DNA of 64,000 nt from NCBI GenBank assembly GCA_963760405.1, contig CAVXCV010000009.1:372001-436000 (forward strand), written 5' to 3'. Source of the DNA: RYN-230 sp963760405. GTDB taxonomy: Bacteria > Actinomycetota > Actinomycetes > Streptosporangiales > Streptosporangiaceae. A program made the position numbers and the translations under genes. Numbering within the stretch: the first letter of the stretch is position 1; each line of letters begins with the position of its first letter. Below the pieces are notes generated by a model. That model ran no database searches. It was not told the origin of the DNA and was given only the letters and a program-made list of their open reading frames with translations. Of this stretch, positions 52,446 to 60,845 are shown in pieces.

Positions 52446-55286
52446 CTAGGCGGCACCGGCCGCGCTGTGCCGGCTGGCCGCCTCGCGGGCGATGTCGATC
52501 CGCGAGTTCACGTCCAGCTTGCCCAGGATGTGCGAGACGTGGGTGGCCACGGTCCGGGGCGACAGGAACAGCTTCTCGGCGATCTGCGGATTGGTCAGCC
52601 CCTGTTCGACCAGGGCGGCCACCTTGATCTCCGTCGGAGTGAGGCTGTCCCAGCCGCTGCGGGCCTGCCGGTGCTTCACTCGCGGCCCGCGGCGGATGCC
52701 GTGCTCGCGGAACCGGGCCTGCAGCCGGGCCACGTCCCGGGTCGCGCCGAGCGAGGTATAGAGATCGATGGCCCCGGTGAACGCGCCCCGGGCCGGGCTG
52801 CGATCACCGCCGTCCACGTACGCTTCAGCCGCGGCCTCCAGCGCCTTGGCGCGCAGCAGCGGCCGGCGGGCGACCCGGTAGCGGTCCGCAGCCCGCAGCA
52901 GCCGGCTGGCGTCGTGGTCGACCAGGCCACGGCAATACAGCGCGTTGGCCTGCCGGTGCGGGATCTCCTCGGTATCCCGGGCCAGCGCGGTGGCCTGGTC
53001 CGCGAGGGTCCGCGCGGCGGCTGTGTCGCCGATCGTCGTGGCCAGCCGGACCCCGTCGGCCAGCAGGTCCTCGACCTCGACGACTTCCTCAGCACTGTCG
53101 GTGTAGCCGGTCAGCACGGAGAGCGCGTCGGGCAGCGCGCCCGCCTGCTCGGACTCCAGGCTGCGCGCCAGGGCCAGCGTGCCGACCACCCGGTCCCCGA
53201 TCCGCTCGGCGTGCGGGGCAGCCGCGGCCAGGTGCTGCCGGGCGGCGTCGTCCTCGCCGCGGTGGAAGCTGATCACCGCGGCCACGCCATGGTCGCAGCA
53301 AGCCACTCCGGGATCCTTGATGACTTCCTCGAGGACCTCCACCTCGGTCATGGCATCGTCCCAGCGGCCGGAGTGGAAGAGCAGCTGGCCGAGACAGCAG
53401 TGTGCCTCGGCCAGCCGGTTCACGATGCCGGCCCGGTCGGCGAGCTGCTTGGCCTGGCGGGCCGAGGCGAAGGCGCCGTCGTACTGGTCGAGACAGCACA
53501 GCGTGACGGCCTTGTTGATCTGCAGCAGGACCCGCAGGTCGATCAGGGCTGGGGTCGCCTGGGTCACGCTCAGCGCCCGGTCGTAGAGGGGCAGCGCGGC
53601 TGCCATCCGGCCCTGCATCGCGGCCGTGATCGTCAGCACATGCAGGGACCAGCCGATGGCCCACTCGTCAGCCGCGTCGGTCGCCTCCGCGAGGGCGGCC
53701 GCGGCCACCTGCTCGGCCGCCTCGATCTGGCCGAGATGGCGGTGCGTCCGCGCGGTGGCCACGAGCAGCCGCGCCCGGTTCCGGGCGGAGATGTCAGGCT
53801 GGGCCAGCGCCTGGTTCAGCGCGGCCAGGGACTCCGGGAACCGGCCGTCCAGCGTGCGGCACTGAGCCAGTGTCCAGTGCAGGTCGGCGAGCAGATCAGG
53901 GTCGTCGGTGACGGCGAGCCCGCGGCTGGCTACCTGCTCGGCCTCGGCCGCGTCGCCGACCCGGAACAGTGCCTCGGCCAGCCGGCAGACCAGCCGGTCG
54001 TACTCGGCCGAGCCAGCCGGTGACCTCGCCACCGCCTGGCGCAGCAGTTCCGCGGCGGCCCGGGGCGCCTGGCCGACCAGCAATGGGGCGGTGCGGTCCA
54101 GCCAGCGCAGGATCCACCCGTCTATCGGCTCCGCGGCGTCGGCTGAGTCGCGCACGGCCTGCAGCAGCTGCCGGGCCACCCGGTCGGCGGGCGCGCCCGC
54201 CTCGGCGAGCGCGCGGCCGGCCTCGCGGTGCCAGGCGGCCCGCACGGGTGCCGGGATCTCCTCGTACAGCGCCGCCCGGATCAGCGGATGCCGGAACCGC
54301 AGGGCGTTACCCGACTCGGCCAGCACGCCAGCGGCGCGGGCCTCCGCCACGGCGGGCACCAGGTCCGCGACCCCCCGGCCGAGTACGGTGGCCAGGTCCG
54401 GCACGGCGAAGTCCATGCCCAGCAGGGCCGCGGCGCGCAGCACCTCGCGCACCCAGGCGGGCACGAAGCCCAGCCGGTCCGCGATGGCCGCGGACAGCGA
54501 GCCGGGCGCACGGCGGCTGGTCAGCTGCACGGCGCCATCGCAGATGGTCAGGCTGGCGCTGCGGGCCAGCGCGTCAACCAGCTCGGTGAGATAGAGCGGA
54601 TTGCCTGCCGCGCCGTCAGCCAGCTGCATCAGGTCCTCGTCGGGCTTGCCACCGGCCAGGGTCGCGACCAGCTCGGTCGCTGCTTCGCCGGTGAGCGCGC
54701 CCAGCTGGAGCCGCGCGGTGAGGGCGGCCGCATGCCGGAGGGCCAGCAGATCCTCCCGCTGCGGCACCGGCCGCATCATGCCGACCAGCAGCAGCGGCAG
54801 CCGCCGGGCGGCCCGGGCCAGCCGTTCCCACAGCGTGACGCTCGCCTGGTCGGCCCACTGCAGGTCATCGACCACCAGGACGGTCGGCCGGGTGGCGCAC
54901 AGCTCGTCGATGAGCGTGAGCAACTGCTCGGCCAGCGCGGCCGGGGTATCCTCGCCGCGGCCGGAGGCAATCTCGCCGCGAAGCAGCGCGACGATGGTTT
55001 TCCGCCGGGGATCAGCCGATGGTTCGCGGACCCGCAACCCGTCCAGCAGCGGCAGCAGCGGCAGTGCCTGCCCCAGCTCGTCGCCCGCTCCCCAGAACAC
55101 CTGGCAGCCACGCTCGGCTGCTTCCGCGCAGACAGCACGAACCAGGGTGGATTTGCCAATCCCTGGCTCGCCCTCGATCAGGATCGCTTTCCCGTGGCCG
55201 GTGATCGCCTCAGCCACGCAGCTCATGAGCCGCGCTAGCTCGTCGTCTCGGCCGACCAGCAGGCCACCTAACGCTGAAGCGGGCAC
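52446..55286 (-). CDS. LuxR-family (LAL-type) AAA regulator
   Basis: The 946-aa protein starts with an AAA/STAND NTPase: P-loop LIEGEPGIGKSTLVRAVC, Walker B TVLVVDDLQWAD. A long helical-repeat region follows, and a C-terminal LuxR HTH reads LTPTEIKVAALVEQGLTN and SPRTVATHVSHILGKLDVN. LAL regulators activate operons after ATP- and ligand-dependent assembly, often in antibiotic clusters. Its neighbour across an AT-rich gap is a small exported peptide gene, whose control by this regulator is a plausible but untested idea. Confidence 0.92.
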   Translation of the reverse strand: MPASALGGLLVGRDDELARLMSCVAEAITGHGKAILIEGEPGIGKSTLVRAVCAEAAERGCQVFWGAGDELGQALPLLPLLDGLRVREPSADPRRKTIVALLRGEIASGRGEDTPAALAEQLLTLIDELCATRPTVLVVDDLQWADQASVTLWERLARAARRLPLLLVGMMRPVPQREDLLALRHAAALTARLQLGALTGEAATELVATLAGGKPDEDLMQLADGAAGNPLYLTELVDALARSASLTICDGAVQLTSRRAPGSLSAAIADRLGFVPAWVREVLRAAALLGMDFAVPDLATVLGRGVADLVPAVAEARAAGVLAESGNALRFRHPLIRAALYEEIPAPVRAAWHREAGRALAEAGAPADRVARQLLQAVRDSADAAEPIDGWILRWLDRTAPLLVGQAPRAAAELLRQAVARSPAGSAEYDRLVCRLAEALFRVGDAAEAEQVASRGLAVTDDPDLLADLHWTLAQCRTLDGRFPESLAALNQALAQPDISARNRARLLVATARTHRHLGQIEAAEQVAAAALAEATDAADEWAIGWSLHVLTITAAMQGRMAAALPLYDRALSVTQATPALIDLRVLLQINKAVTLCCLDQYDGAFASARQAKQLADRAGIVNRLAEAHCCLGQLLFHSGRWDDAMTEVEVLEEVIKDPGVACCDHGVAAVISFHRGEDDAARQHLAAAAPHAERIGDRVVGTLALARSLESEQAGALPDALSVLTGYTDSAEEVVEVEDLLADGVRLATTIGDTAAARTLADQATALARDTEEIPHRQANALYCRGLVDHDASRLLRAADRYRVARRPLLRAKALEAAAEAYVDGGDRSPARGAFTGAIDLYTSLGATRDVARLQARFREHGIRRGPRVKHRQARSGWDSLTPTEIKVAALVEQGLTNPQIAEKLFLSPRTVATHVSHILGKLDVNSRIDIAREAASRHSAAGAA

Positions 55287-55743
55287 GAGGAGGATCGTAC
55301 CTCCGCTATATGGCCGTTACAAGCGCTTTCGCGCAGGTAAACGACGGTACAGGCTGATCTTGTGATGGGCTGCGGCCGCCCTGCGCTGGCCGGTTCTGTG
55401 AATCGCATTCCTTGATTCGAGTAACAACTATTATCCGGCGCTGCACCCGACGAATCCCCGGCCTCCCCGGCGACTCCTTTGCCAAGACTTAATTTTACCT
55501 CTTGTTCGCCCTTAGGACATGCCTAGTTAACTCTATGTTAATCTTGAATGGGAACATATTATGGTCTGGTAAAACGTGTTTACTCTTTGTTCACCTAAAG
55601 TTTCTGACTGGTCATTAAATGTATATGACCTGTTCAGAGGCAGGGTGTAATTTTCTCTTGCCGGAACGCATGCGCCGGGTTATCCACAGGGAACCCGCCC
55701 CATAGGGGGTCACCACCCCCGGGCATTATCTTATGGAGGCGCC
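55287..55743. promoter_or_regulatory. AT-rich regulatory island before the peptide gene
   Basis: This 457-bp gap is strikingly AT-rich at about 55,480-55,660 compared with its surroundings. It includes TTAATTTTACCTC, ATATTATGG and TTCATTAAATG-like stretches. A perfect TTATCCACA 9-mer is at 55680-55688, and a GGGGGT/ACCCCC hairpin (55705-55720) lies just before the ribosome site. It likely holds promoters for both the LuxR and peptide genes; exact -35/-10 boxes are not assigned. Confidence 0.55.
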
Positions 55744-55902
55744 ATGCGTATCGCGCGGGCTTTCGCCATAAAAATCGCTTTAACTCTCGGCATCACCGGA
55801 ACGCTCCTGTCCGGGTCCGCCGCAGCGTTCCTATCCATCAGTCCCGCTGCTAGTTCTGCGTCCGTAGTGGCCGCTGCGCCGTCGGTTATGCACTTCGGCT
55901 AA
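55744..55902 (+). CDS. 52-aa exported peptide precursor
   Basis: ATG 55744 lies 7 nt after TGGAGG. The precursor starts MRIARAFAIKIALTLGITGT, a basic n-region followed by a hydrophobic core. Small residues SGSAAAF around 23-29 suggest signal-peptidase cleavage. The rest is Ser/Ala/Val-rich and ends APSVMHFG. No Pfam-like family is recognised. A released C-terminal fragment could act as an outside signal, but it could also be a small wall-associated protein. It lies between the LAL regulator and a strong hairpin. Confidence 0.7.
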   Translation: MRIARAFAIKIALTLGITGTLLSGSAAAFLSISPAASSASVVAAAPSVMHFG

Positions 55903-55983
55903 GCCCTCGTCAATACCTCTGGCAACACCAGCTAAAATCCGCCCCCCTAGAGACCTAATCCCACAAGCGCCTGGAATGCCACC

Positions 55984-56017
55984 TTCGCCCCCCGCAGCAC
56001 TCGCTGCGGGGGGCGAA
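55984..56017. terminator. Strong hairpin after peptide and amidohydrolase genes
   Basis: A perfect 14-bp stem TTCGCCCCCCGCAG / CTGCGGGGGGCGAA with a 6-nt loop lies between the peptide gene and the convergent amidohydrolase. It is well placed to end transcription from both sides. Confidence 0.8.
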
Positions 56018-56026
56018 AGCTTGTGT

Positions 56027-57252
56027 TCAGGCCAGAATCTCGCCGCGGCGGATGATCCGGCGGGGATGGTGCAGCACGTCCGGGTGGGCGACCGGGTCCT
56101 CGTCGAACGCGACCAGGTCGGCGGGCGCGCCGTCCACCAGGCCGGGCAGGCCGAGCCAGGACCGGGCGGTCCAGCAGGCCGCGCCCACCGCGGCGGTGCG
56201 TGGCAGGCCCGCGCTGATCAACCGCTCCACCTCCTCGGCGACCGTGCCGCAGGGATGGCTGTCCGTGCCCGCCAGCACAGTGACCCCGGCCTCGTACGCG
56301 GCCCGGGCGGTCGGCGGCAGCGCCGCCCAGCCGCTCAGGAACCAGTCCCGGCGGGGCCCGGGGGCCGGCTGCGGACGCCGAACGCGGCTGCCGCGAACGC
56401 GTTGAGGGTGGGCACCAGCGCGGTGCCCTGGGCGGCCATCTGGTCCAGCAGGCCCGGATCGAGATGCATGCCGTGCTCCAGGCTGTCCACGCCAGCCGCG
56501 ACCGCGTTCGCGCAGCCCGCCGCGGTCTGGCAGTGCACCGACACCTTCCCGCCGATGGCGTGCACCGCGCGGGTGGCCGCGGCCAGCACGTCCAGCGGTA
56601 TCGCGGGCACCTCCGGTGTCCAGTCTCCGATGATCTTGCACCAGCCGGCCGGGGCAGCGGCTGCCCCTGTCCCGGCGTCCCGGACCGGGCTGGCCGTGGC
56701 GGCTACCCCAGCCGCCTGCGCTGCCGCCGCGGTGCTGGGCTGGGCTGCCTGCCCTGCTGCCGCCGCTGACCCGGCCGCCTGCGCTGCTGCCGCGGTGCTG
56801 GGCTGGGCCGCCTGCCCTGCTGCCGCCGCTGACGCGGCCGCCTCCTCTACGGCGGCGTCAGCCAGTTCCGCCTCGGTAACGTGCCGTCCCCAGTCCGCGA
56901 AGAACCGTCCGGGGGTGGCCAGCCACGGGCCTGCGGAGTGGACCCGGGGCAGGCCCGCCGCGTCGTGCGCCCAGGCTGGGATCCGCGCGGCCGCCCCTGG
57001 GGCCCGGATCAGCAGCACTCCCGCGCCGAGATGATCCGCGAGGTCCTGGCGGAGCACCGCCTCGTCAAAGGGATCGCCCGGGTTCTCCGCTCCCGGATGG
57101 GTGTGCACGTCAACCAGGCCCGGCAGCAGCCAGCCGCCGTCGATCACCGTGTCGGCACCGGCCACCGGGTCCTCACGCAGCAGCCCGCCGTCGATCCACA
57201 GGGAGCGTTCCACCCCTTCCGGCAGCACGATCCCGCGCACATGCACCACCAT
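56027..57252 (-). CDS. Amidohydrolase-superfamily metal-dependent hydrolase (frameshifted)
   Basis: The N-terminal part has PGLVDVHTHPGAENPGDPF, with the HxH metal motif, and later KVSVHCQT and SLEHGMHL. The frame breaks near 56370, where one C appears missing from a C run. The other frame continues DWFLSGWAALPPTARAA and VLAGTDSHPCGTVAEEV, with the catalytic Asp and a C-terminal ADLVAFDEDP. The total of 1226 nt is one short of a multiple of three. It is an imidazolonepropionase/cytosine-deaminase-like fold with unknown substrate. A 63-bp repeat inserts Ala-rich text mid-protein. Confidence 0.8.
56711..56836. repeat. 63-bp coding repeat, two copies
   Basis: Units 56711-56773 and 56774-56836 are nearly identical and encode a 21-aa Ala/Gln-rich insert in the amidohydrolase, outside the metal-binding motifs. 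Confidence 0.9.
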
Positions 57253-57418
57253 GTGCCATGTCTACCAGTCGCCCGCCAGTGATGATCAGCGATGCGGCCC
57301 GTCCGGGGAGGACGACGCACCCCACCCGGTCCGGCGTGGCCCCGGGGTCGGCCTGGCCCGGACCGCATTTTGAATACAGCCGCCGATATGCTAGATGAGT
57401 CGGCATGGGGAGATCATC

Positions 57419-58111
57419 ATGACGGTCGACGGTAAGCCTGTGGCGGGCACGTTCATCAGCCCAGTCATCCGGCCGGTGCCGCTGCGCCAGTCCGTGTACG
57501 AGGCCTTGGTGGAGTTGGTGGTCGGTGGGCGCCTCGGCCCCGGGGAGCACCTGATCGAGACCGACCTGGCCCGGCAGCTGGGGGTGAGCCGCCAGCCGGT
57601 CCGGGAGGCGCTGCACCGGCTGGAGGCAGAAGGCTGGGTGGACCTGCGGCCGAACCAGGGTGCGTTCGTGCACGTGCCGACCGATCATGAGGTCGATGAG
57701 CTGCTCGACGTGCGGGAGTTGCTCGAGGTGCAGACGGCCCGGCTGGCCGCCCGTGGTGCGAATGCCGCCGGGGTGGCCCGGCTCCGGGCGATCTGGGAGG
57801 CGGATGAGCCCATGGCCGCCTCCGGAGATGCCGAGCAGATCGTCGCCGCCAACACCGAGTTCCACGCCGAGCTGGCCCGGCTCGCGGGCAACGCGGTGCT
57901 CGCGGACCTCGCCGACATCGTCAGCCGCCGGGTGCGCTGGTACTACCGGCAGGTCGCCCCGGTGCGCGGCCGGGAGTCCTGGGCTGAGCACCGGGAACTC
58001 GTCGATGCGATCGAGGCAGGCAATGAGGAGCAGGCCGCCGAGATCGCCCGCCTGCACACCGAACGCACCCGCTCCGCCTACCACCACCCACCCGCCCCCG
58101 CCCCCAGCTGA
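57419..58111 (+). CDS. GntR-family (FCD) transcriptional regulator
   Basis: The 230-aa protein starts at ATG 57419, with GGGGAG 7 nt upstream. The winged HTH reads LRQSVYEALVELVVGGRLGP then DLARQLGVSRQPVREAL. The FCD domain has metal-binding candidates in NTEFHAELARLAG and WAEHRELVDAIEAG. FCD regulators respond to small acids. It is divergent from the amidohydrolase, its most likely target, across a 166-bp gap. Confidence 0.88.
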   Translation: MTVDGKPVAGTFISPVIRPVPLRQSVYEALVELVVGGRLGPGEHLIETDLARQLGVSRQPVREALHRLEAEGWVDLRPNQGAFVHVPTDHEVDELLDVRELLEVQTARLAARGANAAGVARLRAIWEADEPMAASGDAEQIVAANTEFHAELARLAGNAVLADLADIVSRRVRWYYRQVAPVRGRESWAEHRELVDAIEAGNEEQAAEIARLHTERTRSAYHHPPAPAPS

Positions 58112-58145
58112 CCCACTCCGCGTAGCTGTGGCTGGCGTGCTGGGC

Positions 58146-58247
58146 GTGGCTGGCGTGCCGAGCGTGGCTGACCTGCCGGGTGTGCCGGGTGTGGCTGGCG
58201 TGCCGAGCATGGCTGACCTGCCGGGTGTGCCGGGTGTGGCTGGCGTG
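58146..58247. repeat. 45-bp tandem repeat, 2.3 copies
   Basis: Units start at 58146 and 58191 and a partial copy at 58236 (GTGGCTGGCGTGCCGAG...). The array fills part of the 396-bp gap between the GntR and stress-protein genes. The rest of the gap (58248-58507) shows no convincing gene. Confidence 0.9.
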
Positions 58248-58507
58248 TCGGGTGTTGCCCCGGTGGCGCTGTACCGGGTGCCGGCCGGTCGTGATCACGG
58301 GATCACTGCCGCCAGGGGTGTCGCAAAGCTGGGGCAGCGTCTCAGCTAATGAGACAGCCCGCGGCGGCACGCATTCGAACTGCTAATCAATGAAGCTCCT
58401 GCACACCCCGAGCTGGCGCGATGTTCGCGGTCGCGGCCCTCGCGATGACCTGGATCCGGCCGCTCAAGCGGCAGTCGCCGGTCACCCCGCTGACGTTCCG
58501 CCAGATC

Positions 58508-58988
58508 ATGGGCTACGACCGGGTGCTGATCGGGTCGGCCGGATCCCCGTCCTCGCTGCTCGCGGTGGAGCGCGGCCGAGGTCGCGGCCGCGGCCGAAGT
58601 GGAACTGGTGGTGGTGTGCGGCTACTATCCGGTCACCGCCCGGGACGCGGCCCGGCTCGCGCTGACCATTGGCGACCTGCGGGAACACCAGGTCCGGGGT
58701 AAAGCCCATGCGGAGGAACCGCTGAAGGATTCCGTCGCGCAGATCAACACGGACCGGGTCCGCGCGGTGCGGCAGGTGGCCATCGAGGCCGAGGACCCAG
58801 CCGAAGGGATCCTGGCCGCCGCCCAGCAACAGGGGGCCGATCTGATCATCGTGGGGAACCGCGGGCTGAACGCGCTGTCCGGTCACCTGCTCGGGTCGGT
58901 GCCCGGGGAGGTGGCGCACAAGGCACCATGTGACGTGCTGATCGTGCAAACCACCGAGGTGGCCGCCGAGGAGCGGCTGTCGGCCTGA
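58508..58988 (+). CDS. Universal stress protein (frameshifted)
   Basis: The start MGYDRVLIGSAGSPSSLLAV is a UspA entry. An extra G near 58577 shifts the frame in a GCGGCC-rich stretch. The continuation reads EVELVVVCGYYPVTARDAAR and contains the ATP-binding C-terminal motif LIIVGNRGLNALSGHLLGS. Corrected length is ~160 aa. It probably binds ATP or AMP. An upstream ATG at 58421 adds ~29 residues of uncertain value. Confidence 0.8.
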
Positions 58989-59003
58989 CCCACGAGGAGG
59001 ACC

Positions 59004-60476
59004 ATGCCGTCCCAGGTCGAACTGATCGCGTACGCGGACCGGTTCGGCGGGAACCTGGCCGGGCTCGGCGAGCTGCTCAGCGGGCAGCTCGCCGGGCTGT
59101 TCGGCGGGGTGCATATCCTGCCGTTCTTCCGCCCGTACGACGGAGCCGACGCGGGCTTCGACCCCGAGGATCACACCGAGGTGGATCCCCGGCTCGGCTC
59201 GTGGGCCGACGTCTCGGCGCTGAGCGCCGGGTACCAGGTCATGGTGGACGTGATCGTCAACCACGTGTCCTCGTCGTCCCCGCCGTTCAAGGACTGGCTG
59301 GCCGCCGGGCCCGACTCACGGTTCGACGGGATGTTCCTCACCTACGGCACCGCGTTCCCGGACGGCGCCACCGAGGACATGCTGCTGCGGCTGTACCGGC
59401 CCCGCCCCGGGCTGCCGTTCACCCCGTATGCCCGGGCGGACGGCAGCCGGCGGCTGCTCTGGACCACGTTCACGTCGCAGCAGATCGACCTCGACGTGCA
59501 TCATCCGGCCACCCACGACTACCTGCTCCGGGTGCTCGACCAGCTGGCCGCCGCCCGGGTGGCCCGGGTCCGGCTGGACGCGGTCGGCTACGCGGTCAAG
59601 ACGCCCGGGCTGTCCTCGTTCATGACCCCGGACACATTCGCCTTCATCGGTAAGCTCACCGGCTGGTGCCATGACCGCGGCCTAGACGTCCTGGTCGAGG
59701 TGCACTCCAACTACGCCCACCAGGTGGAGGTCGCCGCCCAGGTGGACTACGTGTACGACTTCGCGCTGCCGCCGCTGGCGCTGCACGCGCTGACCGCGGC
59801 GGACGCTGGCCCGCTGCTCGCCTGGCTGGCGATCCGGCCGGGCAACGCGGTCACCGTGCTGGACACGCACGACGGCATCGGAGTGATCGATGTCGGCCCG
59901 GATGCCACCGACCGGACCCGGCCCGGGCTGCTCGGGCCGGGCCAGCTGGCCCAGCTGGTCGAAGCGATCCACGCCAGCAGCGGCGGCACGTCGCGGCAGG
60001 CCACCGGCACCGCGGCCGCCAACGTCAACCTGTACCAGGTGAACTGCACGTTCTATGACGCGCTGGGCCGCGACGACGACCGCTACCTGCTGGCCCGGGC
60101 GCTCCAGTTCTGGGTACCCGGCATCCCGCAGGTCTACTACGTGGGCCTGCTGGCCGGGTCGAACGACATGGAGCTACTGGCCCGGACCAGAGTCGGCCGC
60201 GACGTGAACCGGCATTACTACACCCGCAACGAAATCGGGTCCGCGCTGGCCCGGCCGGTGGTCCAGGGCCTCGCCCGGCTGATCCGGTTCCGTAACACCC
60301 ACCCGGCCTTCGACGGCGCGTTCAGCTACTCGGGCGGGGACTCCCGCCTCCACCTGGCCTGGGCCGCGGACCAGCACACGGCCATCCTGGACGCCGACCT
60401 GGTGGCCGGGACCGGGCAGGTGACCTGGACCGAGGACGGCGCCCGTCGCCAGGCCCCGCTCTCCGCCCTGCCCTGA
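59004..60476 (+). CDS. Sucrose phosphorylase (GH13_18)
   Basis: The 490-aa protein starts MPSQVELIAYADRFGGNL after a GAGGAGG site. RLDAVGYAVKTPG places the nucleophile at Asp192, LVEVHSNY the acid/base at Glu232, and LDTHDGIGVIDVG the third Asp at 290. This is the numbering of the characterised Bifidobacterium enzyme. It splits sucrose with phosphate to glucose-1-phosphate and fructose. Related GH13_18 members act on glucosylglycerol or glucosylglycerate, so the exact donor is open. It follows the stress-protein gene by 15 bp. Confidence 0.9.
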   Translation: MPSQVELIAYADRFGGNLAGLGELLSGQLAGLFGGVHILPFFRPYDGADAGFDPEDHTEVDPRLGSWADVSALSAGYQVMVDVIVNHVSSSSPPFKDWLAAGPDSRFDGMFLTYGTAFPDGATEDMLLRLYRPRPGLPFTPYARADGSRRLLWTTFTSQQIDLDVHHPATHDYLLRVLDQLAAARVARVRLDAVGYAVKTPGLSSFMTPDTFAFIGKLTGWCHDRGLDVLVEVHSNYAHQVEVAAQVDYVYDFALPPLALHALTAADAGPLLAWLAIRPGNAVTVLDTHDGIGVIDVGPDATDRTRPGLLGPGQLAQLVEAIHASSGGTSRQATGTAAANVNLYQVNCTFYDALGRDDDRYLLARALQFWVPGIPQVYYVGLLAGSNDMELLARTRVGRDVNRHYYTRNEIGSALARPVVQGLARLIRFRNTHPAFDGAFSYSGGDSRLHLAWAADQHTAILDADLVAGTGQVTWTEDGARRQAPLSALP

Positions 60477-60482
60477 GCCGGG

Positions 60483-60788
60483 TCAGGGGAGCCGGACCAC
60501 GCTGATGGGGTCGGGGGCGTAGGGGTTGCCCGCGTTGTCGATCAGCTCGATCTCGGCCCGGTCCGACATGATGTGGTAGGACCCGTCGGCCTGATACTCC
60601 CGGATGACCGTGGTCGTGCCGTCGGCGTGGGTGTACCGCTCCTCGGCCCAGCCGTCCCCGGCGTGCTTTTCCGCGGCCACCGCGGGCTCGCCCCGCCACT
60701 CGAACCGGTACGGCGCCAGCGGCAGCTTCAGCTCGTAGGGATACTCAGCTGGCACAGCAGCCCCTTTCCGGCCATGCGTTTCACGCAC
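60483..60788 (-). CDS. Hypothetical 101-aa protein
   Basis: This short, mostly beta-predicted protein contains YPYELKLPLAPYRFEWRGEP, DGTTTVIREYQADGSYHIMS and IELIDNAGNPYAPDPIS. It resembles no family I recognise. A GTG at about residue 12 may be the true start. It is convergent with the sucrose phosphorylase and in the same orientation as the OFA transporter upstream, 57 bp away. Confidence 0.55.
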   Translation of the reverse strand: MRETHGRKGAAVPAEYPYELKLPLAPYRFEWRGEPAVAAEKHAGDGWAEERYTHADGTTTVIREYQADGSYHIMSDRAEIELIDNAGNPYAPDPISVVRLP

Positions 60789-60845
60789 GGGTAATCGCGG
60801 CGGGGCCGCCTGGGCGCGGCCCCGCCGCGATCACGCTATCCCGGG

